A DNA stretch of 64,000 bases from Bradyrhizobium sp. JYMT SZCCT0180 (GCF_018130165.1 NZ_JAFCLZ010000027.1:1-64000); one strand, 5' to 3'; numbered from the stretch's first letter, positions 17,516 to 25,352 are shown. Translations and numbers: made by a program. The notes: a model not told the origin generated them from the letters alone.

Positions 17516-17824
17516 TTACCGCTTACTCGCGGATCTTATGCAGACTAAGTAGGAGAAATCGACACGCGACCCATCACGTCTAACGACCGCAAAGCACTTG
17601 GTATTGAAATCTGCTCGCATCACCTCGAAATGGTGGACGCCATTCCCGATCTTCTCGTTCACATTAGGATGCCGCTCCAAGAGAGCACTCAAAAATAGCG
17701 CGTCGGACTCTGACACCCAATCATCGGGGCGGTACTTCGAAAGCATGCTTTTGCAAAACAGCAGAGCGTCCCCCTGCTTTGCGAACACCTCCGTGCCGAC
17801 CGTAAGCGGCTTCGCTTTCCCCAT
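17516..17824 (-). CDS. DUF3223 (DCL-like) small protein
   Basis: About 102 residues matching the DUF3223/DCL pattern: an N-terminal GTEVFAKQGDALLF, a central LLERHPNVNEKIGNGVHHFEV, and the closing RRDGSRVDFSYLVCI. Plant DCL proteins of this family act in plastid rRNA processing; the bacterial role is not known. ATG 17824 was chosen because the family homology begins there; an in-frame Met at 17884 exists. It reads into hamA after 46 bases, so it is probably co-transcribed with the defence genes and could be an accessory factor. That link is an inference. Confidence 0.65.
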   Translation of the reverse strand: MGKAKPLTVGTEVFAKQGDALLFCKSMLSKYRPDDWVSESDALFLSALLERHPNVNEKIGNGVHHFEVMRADFNTKCFAVVRRDGSRVDFSYLVCIRSASKR

Positions 17825-17884
17825 ATCGCCATCAATAGCAGGTTTATTTCGGTGGAGTATTAACGCTGCAACTGAAGCGTGCAA

Positions 17885-18212
17885 GCCCCCTAAGGCCTAG
17901 CCATCGCCGTGAGGCGGTGGTGTGTACGGCGGCGATCTTGTAGGAGGCCGGATAGTGCACTGCAGCGACCACCACGTTGTCCGGATCGTGCTTGCAGGAT
18001 GCCGCGCAGCCGCACATTCCACAGCCCGAATTCCAGCTGCTTCTCGTCGGCGTAGTCGCGCACAAACGCCAAAGCACGGCACCTTCGTGTCCCAGTGCTC
18101 GACGCGCTTGCCGTGCGGCGCGGCGGCGCAGACGGCGAATATACTTGTCGGTTAAGACTGCGCTCGCTTCACTTGGTCCGTTCTCCCTCCCGGGGGGCAC
18201 GGCTAGTGACAT
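17885..18212 (-). pseudogene. Degenerate tyrosine-integrase N-terminus and unassigned coding relic
   Basis: Leftward, one frame reads LTDKYIRRL just below 18160. After a frameshift, another reads APHGKRVEHWDTKVPCFGV (about 18060-18115). Together these match the arm-type DNA-binding start of phage/island tyrosine recombinases (LTD...L...GKR...WD..VPGFGV). Beyond that, further frame-broken segments look protein-like (FVRDYADEKQLEFGLWNVRL and DPDNVVVAAVHYPASYKIAA) but I cannot name them. The catalytic domain is absent. It sits inside the border of the defence island and is probably what remains of its mobility gene. Confidence 0.55.
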
Positions 18213-18442
18213 GCTTTGAAGCTATCATCCTGGGGCTGCGCCGAGGCTACGGAGCGCATGTGGTGCTACGCCGCGCGATTCCCTGCAACGGCACGCAGGG
18301 GCCGGGCGCGACGCTGAGCAAGCGAATTATCCCCAGCTTTGTCACTTGCGCTAAGCGATGCTATGAGGTCCGCGGACCGGGCACCTAGGTCAAGCCCGAC
18401 AATGACAGAGTGGTGAACGAGCGTCAGACAAGAAAGCCCCCC
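18213..18442. other. Gene-free island border
   Basis: No convincing gene is seen in this stretch. It contains GC-rich sequence of no clear origin. At 18388-18412 lies GGTCAAGCCCGACAATGACAGAGTG, the right arm of the palindromic repeat whose left part is at 13726-13810. The normal chromosome seems to resume here with the acetamidase-like gene. Confidence 0.5.
18388..18412. repeat. Interrupted palindromic repeat, right arm; candidate attachment-site repeat
   Basis: GGTCAAGCCCG (18388-18398) is an exact 11-base direct repeat of 13799-13809. The following ACAATGACAGAGTG is complementary to the outer end of the left part (CACTGTCAT). This restores the usual palindrome if the DNA between is removed, suggesting an island junction or recombination point. 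Confidence 0.6.
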
Positions 18443-19384
18443 ATGACCCATCATCACCTGCATTCCAGCCCCAAAACCTGCCACTGGGGCTTTTTCGAAG
18501 CGAAATTGAAGCCGGTCCTGACCATTGCCAGCGGCGATGAGGTCACGGTCGATACCATCACCGGCGGACCCGACGTGGTGCCGGACCGCAGCAAATTTCA
18601 TGTGCCGCCGGAGCTTGCCGACGTGCACGCCCAGAACGAACGGATGGTGCCGGGCCATATCCTGACCGGGCCGATCGCGGTTGAAGGCGCCGCGCCCGGC
18701 GACGTGCTCGAGGTCGACATTCTCGACGTCCAGCTCCGGCAGGACTGGGGCTACAATCTGATCAAGCCGCTGTCAGGCACCCTGCCCGACGATTTCCACG
18801 AGACGCGGCTGCTGAACATTCCGCTCGACCGCGAACGGATGGTGGGCCGGATGCCGTGGGGGCTCGACCTGCCGTTAAAGCCGTTCTTCGGCGTGATGGG
18901 CGTGGCGCCGCCGCCGGCCTGGGGCCGCATCACCTCGCTGATCCCGCGCGCGATGGGCGGCAATCTGGACAACAAGGAGTTAGGGGCTGGCGCCAAGCTC
19001 TATCTGCCGGTGTTCGTGCCCGGCGCGCTGTTTTCCTGTGGCGACGGCCACGGCGTGCAAGGCGACGGCGAAGTCTGCGTCACCGCGATCGAGACCGCGC
19101 TGCAGGGGCGCTTCCGCCTGACGCTGCGCAAGGACATCAAACTGGATTATCCGCGCGCGGAAACGGCTGACCATTACATGACGATGGCGATGGACCCCGA
19201 CCTCGACCAATGCGTGGTGCGCGCGCTGCGCGACATGATCGTGCTGCTCGGCGAGAAGCGCAATCTGTCGCGCGAGGACGCCTACACGCTGTGCAGCCTT
19301 GCGGCCGATCTGCGGGTGACGCAGACGGTCAACGGCTCCAAGGGCATCCACTGCATGATCGCAAAGAGTGTCGTGCACGACTGA
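18443..19384 (+). CDS. Acetamidase/formamidase family protein
   Basis: About 313 residues of the FmdA/AmdA family (PF03069), zinc-type amidases that hydrolyse short amides such as formamide or acetamide to ammonia and the acid. Visible family features are the N-terminal HWGFFEAKLKPVLTIASGD, the GPIAVEGAAPGDVLEVDILD block (residues near 75-95) and the GDGHGVQGDGEVCVTAIE metal/active-site region near 205. ATG 18443 is chosen because the conserved region starts just after it; the ribosome site is weak. The physiological substrate cannot be told, and it stands alone. Confidence 0.87.
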   Translation: MTHHHLHSSPKTCHWGFFEAKLKPVLTIASGDEVTVDTITGGPDVVPDRSKFHVPPELADVHAQNERMVPGHILTGPIAVEGAAPGDVLEVDILDVQLRQDWGYNLIKPLSGTLPDDFHETRLLNIPLDRERMVGRMPWGLDLPLKPFFGVMGVAPPPAWGRITSLIPRAMGGNLDNKELGAGAKLYLPVFVPGALFSCGDGHGVQGDGEVCVTAIETALQGRFRLTLRKDIKLDYPRAETADHYMTMAMDPDLDQCVVRALRDMIVLLGEKRNLSREDAYTLCSLAADLRVTQTVNGSKGIHCMIAKSVVHD

Positions 19385-19405
19385 TAGCCGTAACGCGGTG
19401 CGCCG

Positions 19406-19753
19406 TCACAGCGGCGAAAGCAGCTCCAATGTGGAGCGAATCCTGACGCTGGTCTTTCCAACCAGCGCCGCGCCCTGCACTTCCGCGCGATCGGCGGCAT
19501 AGCTGCCGCTGAAGCCGGTGGTGACCTCGCGCCCGCCAAACAGCGGCAGCACGCCGGCCGATTTGGTGTGCTGGTTGGTGGTCAGTTCGCCGCGCCATTT
19601 GCCGCGATCGGCGGTGTAGGAGCCCGTATAATAGAAATGCGAGTCGCCGCCGGCGATCTTGCCGTCGAGCAGCACGATGACGCCGCTGGCATGGCCATGC
19701 CCGCCCTCAATCATTTCGGTCAGGATTGAGTAGAGACCGTTGGTCATCGTCAT
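19406..19753 (-). CDS. GrlR-family regulatory protein
   Basis: A 115-residue beta-rich protein of the GrlR family (PF16518). The start MTNGLYSI, the GVIVLLDGKIAGGDSHFYYTG strand pair and a second G-rich repeat match the lipocalin-like fold of GrlR, the negative regulator of enterobacterial LEE type III secretion. Homologues in rhizobia are common and usually not tied to secretion genes, and none are nearby here. ATG 19753 has GAGGGG upstream. The gene converges on the acetamidase, 21 bases from its stop. Confidence 0.72.
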   Translation of the reverse strand: MTMTNGLYSILTEMIEGGHGHASGVIVLLDGKIAGGDSHFYYTGSYTADRGKWRGELTTNQHTKSAGVLPLFGGREVTTGFSGSYAADRAEVQGAALVGKTSVRIRSTLELLSPL

Positions 19754-20045
19754 CGCAGGATTGCCCCTCGTCGAAGCAGCATCGACCGTGCAGACCACCT
19801 GAGGCAATCGGGAAATGGGTGGAGGAACTGGATCGTTTCGCCGCGGCTGCGTGGCCGCCGTCAGGCCGGTAGCTGGTCGCGCAGCGCTGTCCAACATTAG
19901 AGCCTGTGTGGCGCCAGTCGAATTTTTCGACGCCGTTACAAGGAGATAGGCTGCGACCTTGGCGGCAATTGACTTATCCCCATGAAACTTAATAGAGTCT
20001 AAATAGATACTTTTCAGTACAGCGTTTAAAAGTTAGCGTTCTTGC

Positions 20046-20243
20046 ATGGCTACAGAAAAAGCCGAAACCGACCGCATTCCCGTGACGTTGGCGATCTCGA
20101 CCATCAGCTATCTCGAAAAACTGGTGAGACAGGGCACCCACGGCACTAGCGTTCCCGGCGTTGCGAAGACCCTGATCGAGGAAGGCATCCGGCTCGCCAT
20201 CAAGGATGGGCTGCTGTCGATCCGCGACAATGGCAGGCCTTGA
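20046..20243 (+). CDS. Small ribbon-helix-helix-like conserved protein
   Basis: 65 residues. The short strand-like IPVTLAI followed by two helices (ISYLEKLVRQ and VAKTLIEEGIRLAIKDGLL) resembles a ribbon-helix-helix DNA-binding fold, but I cannot name a family. No toxin partner follows; the next rightward gene is a GcrA-like regulator 74 bases downstream. It may be a small transcription factor, as an inference only. Confidence 0.6.
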   Translation: MATEKAETDRIPVTLAISTISYLEKLVRQGTHGTSVPGVAKTLIEEGIRLAIKDGLLSIRDNGRP

Positions 20244-20317
20244 TGGCACGCCAGCGGAAAATTCGCTGACGGGAGACAGGAACGCGGCGGTTCCTCAAAG
20301 AATTTGGGACCGCAAGC

Positions 20318-20788
20318 ATGTTCGCAAACATACCGACCTGGACCACCGAGCGCGTCGAACTCCTCAAGCAACATTTCGAATCCGGCCTCTCCTGCCGCGA
20401 GATCGCCGCGCACATCGGCGTCAGCCGCAACGCCGTGATTGGCAAATTGACACGGCTCGGCCTGACCCGCGGGCCGACCAACATCGAACAGCATTTGCAA
20501 GGGGCCACGAAGGAACGCAGCCCGAAATCCGTTCCCCGCACGCAGTACCGGATGCTGCAAGTGGTCTACCAGAACGGGCAACCGGCCCCCGACGCCCCGA
20601 TCGCCAGCGAGCGGCCCTGCTCACTGCTCGAACTCAGCCATGAGCGCTGCCGCTGGCCGATCAGCACGCCCGGCGCGGAAGATTTCTGCTTTTGCGGCAA
20701 CACACCGCTCAAGGGTATGCCCTATTGCGTCGGCCACACCCGCCTCGCCTACAAGCCCGGTTCGCGCCAGCGCGTGGCCCGTGCCTGA
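20318..20788 (+). CDS. gcrA: GcrA-family cell-cycle regulator
   Basis: A 156-residue GcrA-like protein. The N-terminal DNA-binding region WTTERVELLKQHFESGLSCR and EIAAHIGVSRNAVIGKLTRL (residues 7-47) is the conserved GcrA helix-turn-helix. The C-terminal sigma-70 interaction domain has the conserved Cys pattern around CRWPISTPG, FCFCGNTPLKG and PYCVGHTRLAY. GcrA proteins recruit sigma-70 polymerase to methylated GANTC promoters in alphaproteobacteria. This may be the main GcrA or a paralogue, which the window cannot settle. Confidence 0.88.
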   Translation: MFANIPTWTTERVELLKQHFESGLSCREIAAHIGVSRNAVIGKLTRLGLTRGPTNIEQHLQGATKERSPKSVPRTQYRMLQVVYQNGQPAPDAPIASERPCSLLELSHERCRWPISTPGAEDFCFCGNTPLKGMPYCVGHTRLAYKPGSRQRVARA

Positions 20789-20824
20789 CATTGTCTGAAG
20801 CACTCTCTGCTTAAAGCGCCGCAG

Positions 20825-21214
20825 TCACTGCGCGGGCAACAGCGCCTGCGCTCCCTTGTCCTTGATCAAGAGCACCAGGAATTTCGCCGGCTGGGTGCTG
20901 CTCGCGTTCCGGTCGACGACATGAATATCATCGGGGCCTTCATAGAAACTTTGTCCTGCTGTCAGTGTCACGGGTTGTCCACCCTTCAGCTGCATCACGA
21001 CGGAGCCCTCCAGCACATAAACAAACGCATGTGCGTTGTGTCGGTGGACAGCACTCGACCCGCCGGGCGCATGCTCGACCATGATCATCAAAGCTTCCTT
21101 GCCGGGACTATCCGGAAGATCCTTGGACATGAGCGGCGTCACCTTGGGGGCCTGAGCTGCCGCCGTTCCGGTCATCAAGCACAGAAGAACCAGCGCAACG
21201 AGTTTGTTTGTCAT
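20825..21214 (-). CDS. Exported cupin-domain protein
   Basis: 129 residues. The N-terminus (MTNKLVALVLLCLMTGTAAAQA) is a clear Sec signal peptide cut after AAA. A single cupin domain follows: GGSSAVHRHNAHAFVYVLEGSVVM carries the His-Xaa-His and Glu metal ligands, and GPDDIHVVDRNA the third His region. It is a periplasmic small beta-barrel, perhaps metal-binding, with no known substrate. A SDR gene lies upstream on the same strand. Confidence 0.82.
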   Translation of the reverse strand: MTNKLVALVLLCLMTGTAAAQAPKVTPLMSKDLPDSPGKEALMIMVEHAPGGSSAVHRHNAHAFVYVLEGSVVMQLKGGQPVTLTAGQSFYEGPDDIHVVDRNASSTQPAKFLVLLIKDKGAQALLPAQ

Positions 21215-21254
21215 AATCGCCTCTTTCGTTCATTGCCCAGGAGCTGATGCGGGA

Positions 21255-22001
21255 TCAGGCCTTTGCGCGGCGAAGCCATTCGTCGAGACCGATGCGGCCG
21301 AGGCGCGCCTCGCCCAACGGCACCAGCGAGTGCTCGTCAACCCGACCGCCCCAGTATCGGGCCTCGGGATCGCTCACGACTTCGCGCGGGTCGCCAACCG
21401 CCTTCAGATAGCGAGCGATGATGTCATTGAGCGGCGCTCGTTCCGGTCCGGCGATCTCCACGATGCCGCTTCGCGGCGCCGCGAGTGCCAGATTGGCAAC
21501 GATGGCAGCAACGTCGTCCGACGCGATGGGCTGGAACAGGATAGGCGGGAGCCTCACTGTGTTTCCGTCCACACTTGAATCCGCGATACCGCGAACGAAT
21601 TCCAGGAACTGGGTCGCGCGAACGATGGTGTATGGAATGCCGGAGGCTTCGATCAGTTTCTCCTGGGCGACCTTGGCGCGGAAATAGCCATTGTCGGTCC
21701 GGTCGATCGCGACGATCGACAATGCGACATGATGCCGGACGTTCGCTGCGGCCTCGGCGGCGAGCAGGTTGCGGCCGGAGGTCTCGAAGAATTCGAGCAC
21801 CGCCTTGTCGTCAAATGAGGGCGAATTGGCCAGGTCGATCACCACCTGTGTGCCCGCCATGACCTCCTTGAGTCCCTCACCGGTGACCGCGTTAACGCCG
21901 CTCTTGGGCGAGGCGGCGACGACTTCATGGCCGCCCTGGCGCAGAATGGCGACTGTCTTCGAGCCGATCAGGCCGGTGCCACCGATCACGACGATCTTCA
22001 T
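21255..22001 (-). CDS. NmrA-like NAD(P)-binding SDR protein
   Basis: A 248-residue atypical short-chain dehydrogenase. The glycine motif VVIGGTGLIGSKTV is at residues 4-17, and the family pattern VVIDLANSPSFDD followed by HHVALSIVAIDR matches NmrA/ azoreductase-like proteins that bind NAD(P). No catalytic Tyr-Lys pair is obvious, so it may sense redox state or reduce quinones. ATG 22001 has GGGAG 7 bases upstream. It reads leftward toward the cupin gene with 40 bases between, a possible operon. Confidence 0.82.
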   Translation of the reverse strand: MKIVVIGGTGLIGSKTVAILRQGGHEVVAASPKSGVNAVTGEGLKEVMAGTQVVIDLANSPSFDDKAVLEFFETSGRNLLAAEAAANVRHHVALSIVAIDRTDNGYFRAKVAQEKLIEASGIPYTIVRATQFLEFVRGIADSSVDGNTVRLPPILFQPIASDDVAAIVANLALAAPRSGIVEIAGPERAPLNDIIARYLKAVGDPREVVSDPEARYWGGRVDEHSLVPLGEARLGRIGLDEWLRRAKA

Positions 22002-22204
22002 GTTGATGCTCCCTTGTCGTATCAGCTTAGGTCCGCTTCGAACCCGCAGAATACTATCCCAAGGTACAGGTCGGACTACCAAGCTGAGCCAGCGAGACCC
22101 GGTAGACCGTACCGCCACGCGGCGTTTTCCGTCAGCGTGGCAGGCTTAGGTGAGCCAACAACTCTTGTTGAGTTCCGGCTCTGGTCGCTACTCAGATCGG
22201 CCCC

Positions 22205-23173
22205 TCAGGCCAGCTTCCAGCCGACCTCGTCCCGATAGCTCTGGTAGAAATCGAGCGTATACGCCTCCTCCGGCGTCTTGCGCACGCGCTCGTCGAGCTT
22301 GTGGGCGTCGTCGCCGACCAGGATGCGCCAGCGGTCGGCCTTGACGCCGTCGAGGATAATTTTCGCGGCGGCCGCCGCCGTGGTCGGCGCATCATCATGA
22401 AACGATCGCGCGCGGTCGAGCGCGAGTTGCTGGATGTCCTCATCCGACATGGCAGAGGTGTCGGTGCCCATCCCCTTGAGCCGTTCGCGGGTCACGCCGA
22501 TTTCAACATCGGTCAGGCGCTCGGTCTCGCTGCCGCTCTGGATCTTGCGCGAGTTCGACACGATCGAGGTGCCGATGTGGCCGGGCATGACGACCGAGCA
22601 CTTGATATGCGGCGCGTTGAGCCGCAGGTCCGTCATCAGCGCCTCGGAAAATCCCTTCACGGCGAACTTGGCGGCGGCGTAAGCGGTGTGCGACACGCCG
22701 GGGCCGACCGACGCCCAGAAGCCGTTGACGCTGGACGTGTTGATGATGTGGCCCTCGTCGGCCTTCAAAAGCAGCGGCATGAAAGTGCGGACCCCGAGAT
22801 AGACGCCGCCCCAGCAGATGTTGAAGGTGCGCTCCCATTGCTCGCGCGTGTTGGTGAACAGGCTGCCGCCACCGCCGATGCCGGCATTGTTGAACAGCAA
22901 ATGGATCTTGTCGGTCGCCTGCTGCTCGATCAGCTCATCGCGAAACCGCTTCAGCTGGTCCTCGATCGCGACGTCGGCGATATGCGTGGTGACGCGCAGG
23001 CCCTGCGGCAGCTTGGTTGCCTCACACAGTTGCTTGGTTTCAGCCATCGCCTCGGCGGAGACGTCGCACATCGCGACATTGCAGCCCTCGGCAACGAGCT
23101 GGCGCGCCAGCTCGCGGCCCATGCCCGTGCCGCCTCCGGTGATGACGGCGATCTTTCCGGCGAATTCCTTCAT
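22205..23173 (-). CDS. Classical SDR-family oxidoreductase
   Basis: 322 residues. The cofactor motif TGGGTGMG is near residues 12-19, NNAGIGGGG near 95 and the catalytic YAAAK motif near 163, preceded by Ser in the NTSSVNG strand. This is the layout of an NAD(P)-dependent alcohol/ketone oxidoreductase. The C-terminal extension after residue 250 (RSFHDDAPTTAAAAAKIILDGVKAD) is usual for this subgroup. The substrate is unknown. It is the downstream neighbour of a DapA-like lyase on the same strand, with a palindromic repeat between. Confidence 0.87.
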   Translation of the reverse strand: MKEFAGKIAVITGGGTGMGRELARQLVAEGCNVAMCDVSAEAMAETKQLCEATKLPQGLRVTTHIADVAIEDQLKRFRDELIEQQATDKIHLLFNNAGIGGGGSLFTNTREQWERTFNICWGGVYLGVRTFMPLLLKADEGHIINTSSVNGFWASVGPGVSHTAYAAAKFAVKGFSEALMTDLRLNAPHIKCSVVMPGHIGTSIVSNSRKIQSGSETERLTDVEIGVTRERLKGMGTDTSAMSDEDIQQLALDRARSFHDDAPTTAAAAAKIILDGVKADRWRILVGDDAHKLDERVRKTPEEAYTLDFYQSYRDEVGWKLA

Positions 23174-23214
23174 GGGGATCCTTTTTCTTTTTCACGACGC
23201 TTCGAAACGGTGCC

Positions 23215-23302
23215 GTCATGGCCGGGCTTGTCCCGGCCGTCCACGTCTTGCTTGATGTTAGACTGTAAAGACGTGGATGCCCGGCACAAGGCCGGGCATG
23301 AC
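23215..23302. repeat. GTCATGGCCGGGC palindromic repeat
   Basis: Starts GTCATGGCCGGGCTTGTCCC and ends AAGGCCGGGCATGAC, with a second pair of arms CCACGTCTT and AAGACGTGG inside. It shows the intact form of the family that is interrupted at 13726. It lies between two leftward genes. Confidence 0.8.
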
Positions 23303-23321
23303 GACGCATTGAACACTTATC

Positions 23322-24233
23322 CTACTCCGCCGCCTCAACGCGCTGGCCGGCCGATGCCCCCAACCCCTCCAACGCCTTCTTGATCGCGGCCTGTTGCGTT
23401 ACCGATGCTTCCGGCATCGGCGCGCGCGGATAGGTTTTTGGCAGTCCCTGCAGCGACTGCGCGTAGCGCGTGCAAGCCGGCAGATTGTCTGAGACTACAG
23501 CGTTCCACAGCGTCAGCAGCTTCTTGTGCAGGTCGAGCGCGCGGACGTGATCGCCGGCCTTGACCGCATCCCACAACTCGACCGAGGCATGCGGCGCGGC
23601 CGTGAGGATCGCGGCGATCGAGCCGTGCGCGCCGAGCGCGTAGGACGGATACATCAGCGCGTCGACCGCGCTGTAGATCAATTTGTCCGGCGCCATCATC
23701 ATGAGATCGGCGAACAGTTTCAGATCGCCGGCGCTCTGCTTGACGCCGACCACCAGCGGCACCTCGTTCATGATCCGCGTCAGCAGCGCGGGCGACAGAT
23801 ACGACCATGGCACCACGTTGTAGATGATGATTGGCATGCCGGTCTCGTCGGCCATCCGGCGGAAATGATCGACCATCGCCTGATCGTCCGGCTTGAACAG
23901 ATAATGCACCGGCGTCACCTGCAGCGCCGCGACATCCATGTCGCGCACCAGTTTGCCGCGCCGGATCGCATCGCGCGTGGAGTCGACGATGATGCCGGCA
24001 ATCACGGGCGCGCGGCCCCTGGCGGCTTCCACCGTTGCCGCCACCAGGTCGCGATACTCTTCATGATCGAGCGTATGCCCCTCGCCGGTCGAACCGCCCG
24101 CCGCCATGCCATGGCTGCCGGCGCCGATCAGCCAGTCGACCTGCGGTGCGACCTGCTTGAAATCAATCTCGCCGTCCTTGCGAAACGGCGTTGTCATCGG
24201 CGGTATCACGCCTGTCGGGCGCATTTTCATCAT
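23322..24233 (-). CDS. DapA-family lyase/aldolase (dihydrodipicolinate synthase-like)
   Basis: A 303-residue TIM-barrel class I aldolase. Visible family features are GVIPPMTTPF at the N-terminus, GGSTGEGHTLDHEEY near 48-62, IIYNVVPWSYLSP with the catalytic Tyr near 138, and VVGVKQSAGD with the Schiff-base Lys near 166. It probably splits or forms a keto acid with pyruvate. Its location outside a lysine operon suggests a catabolic member rather than biosynthetic DapA. ATG 24233 was used; a second ATG follows two codons later. Confidence 0.85.
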   Translation of the reverse strand: MMKMRPTGVIPPMTTPFRKDGEIDFKQVAPQVDWLIGAGSHGMAAGGSTGEGHTLDHEEYRDLVAATVEAARGRAPVIAGIIVDSTRDAIRRGKLVRDMDVAALQVTPVHYLFKPDDQAMVDHFRRMADETGMPIIIYNVVPWSYLSPALLTRIMNEVPLVVGVKQSAGDLKLFADLMMMAPDKLIYSAVDALMYPSYALGAHGSIAAILTAAPHASVELWDAVKAGDHVRALDLHKKLLTLWNAVVSDNLPACTRYAQSLQGLPKTYPRAPMPEASVTQQAAIKKALEGLGASAGQRVEAAE

Positions 24234-24426
24234 CGACCCCTTGCGTTTCCGTTTCCCAAATCCGACCCCGCTCTTTGGCGGATATTCTCGATCGGCGGGT
24301 GAAGCCTAACCGCTGCCGGATGGGCAATCCAGTTGGGACATCGGTGGGCTGGGTCGTGGCGGCGTCATAACGGGCGAAGCCGCAGTTCCAGGTTCGAGCG
24401 GCGCAACATCTGAAGCTTTGCACGAA

Positions 24427-24451
24427 TAAACCCCGACAGTTGATGCCGGGG
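24427..24451 (-). terminator. Short hairpin terminator after the 45-residue leader peptide gene
   Basis: On the minus strand CCCCGGC-ATCAACT-GTCGGGG is followed by TTTATT. The core stem is about five GC pairs. It lies 13 bases beyond the small peptide gene stop. Confidence 0.45.
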
Positions 24452-24463
24452 CTATTCGCTCGC

Positions 24464-24601
24464 TCAACGGGCCGGCGGCTTCGGCGGACCAAAGGGGTTA
24501 CGGGGCGGAAGGTGCGTGGGGCCGGTGCCCAGCCTGCCGCCGGTCACGATATCCAGCTGGTGTGTCGTCAGTTCGACCGGCTTGTCAGTCCTGCGTTCCA
24601 T
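24464..24601 (-). CDS. Double-glycine leader peptide, proline-rich core
   Basis: A 45-residue precursor-like peptide. Residues 10-22 read ELTTHQLDIVTGG, the bacteriocin-type leader that ABC exporters with C39 peptidase domains cut after Gly-Gly. The remaining 23-residue core is rich in Pro, Gly and Arg (RNPFGPPKPPAR). ATG 24601 has an AGGAG site 7 bases upstream. It stands alone, 138 bases downstream of no transporter, and has its own hairpin after the stop. Similar leaders occur at 32410, 32725 and 53778. It may be an exported peptide or only a leader-like small protein. Confidence 0.65.
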   Translation of the reverse strand: MERRTDKPVELTTHQLDIVTGGRLGTGPTHLPPRNPFGPPKPPAR

Positions 24602-24865
24602 GGTGCTTCTCCTGCTGCTGTCCCGGTGCAACATTGCCTCGGTATGACCGGGACAATGACTGATCGGCGACGGCCGCGCTGTTCCCCAGGTGACAGCCGC
24701 GCCAGAACGGAAGTGGCCTTGGCCTTTCCTTTGGCCTTTCCAGATCGTCGTCACTTGCAAGGACTCACGGGCTTTCGCGTTTAACCATACGAAAACTCAG
24801 GGCGACGGCGGGAGTGCGCCTGTAGTATGTTTGCGCTTATTGGAATTATTAATTTTTGGTGCCTT

Positions 24866-25078
24866 ATGAACGACGCGTATTTCAAGGAGCAGTCCCGGCG
24901 CGTCCGCGCGATTGCGGACATGGCCGATCCCTTCACGAAAAAACGTCTGCTGGCGCTGGCAGAAAGTTACGATGCGCGGATTGGACGGCCCTCGCGGGCA
25001 ACGCGACAGCTGCCCTTCGTCGCGATCAACAATGAAAAGCCTGCCGATCAGCGCGACGACGGCGAGACCGCGCGCTGA
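24866..25078 (+). CDS. Conserved small protein of unknown function
   Basis: 70 residues from ATG 24866 (MNDAYFKEQSRRVRAIADMA). The first half is a charged helix, with DPFTKKRLLALAESYDARIG in the middle. The tail is polar and likely disordered. I do not recognise a named family. The composition and codon use fit the host, and short relatives of this kind are frequent in Bradyrhizobium-like genomes. An upstream ATG at 24827 would add a hydrophobic stretch but has no better ribosome site. Confidence 0.6.
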   Translation: MNDAYFKEQSRRVRAIADMADPFTKKRLLALAESYDARIGRPSRATRQLPFVAINNEKPADQRDDGETAR

Positions 25079-25282
25079 TTGTGGCAACTTCCGCATAGCG
25101 GTCGCCGCTCACATATTCCGCGACAAGGCATTACGCCTGTACGCGACAAGGGAGCGCAGGCGGAAACGGTTCGGCAAAATGGGCGTGACGGCGCGCGCGG
25201 TGCATGCCAGTATCGTCGAATAATCAAAGCGCGCGCACGTCGGACGAAGCGCCGCTGCCAGGGAGGGGACTGCGAAGCGTTC

Positions 25283-25352
25283 GCGTAAGCGGACGCGCTG
25301 CAAACGTCTGCGCAAGCGGACGCGCCGTCCGTTGGCTTAACGGTCCGTTGGC
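25283..25352 (+). promoter_or_regulatory. Paired direct repeats upstream of the peptide ABC operon
   Basis: Two 16-base near-identical copies of GCGNAAGCGGACGCGC lie at 25283-25298 and 25310-25325. Two exact copies of GTCCGTTGGC follow at 25327-25336 and 25343-25352. Both sit in the 75 bases before the first start codon of the operon. They may be an operator, but no regulator is identified. Confidence 0.35.

Noticed and set aside
18213..18442. tRNA-type attachment site at the island border
   Set aside because: No tRNA fragment is seen there; the only tRNA gene in the window is at 36839-36916.
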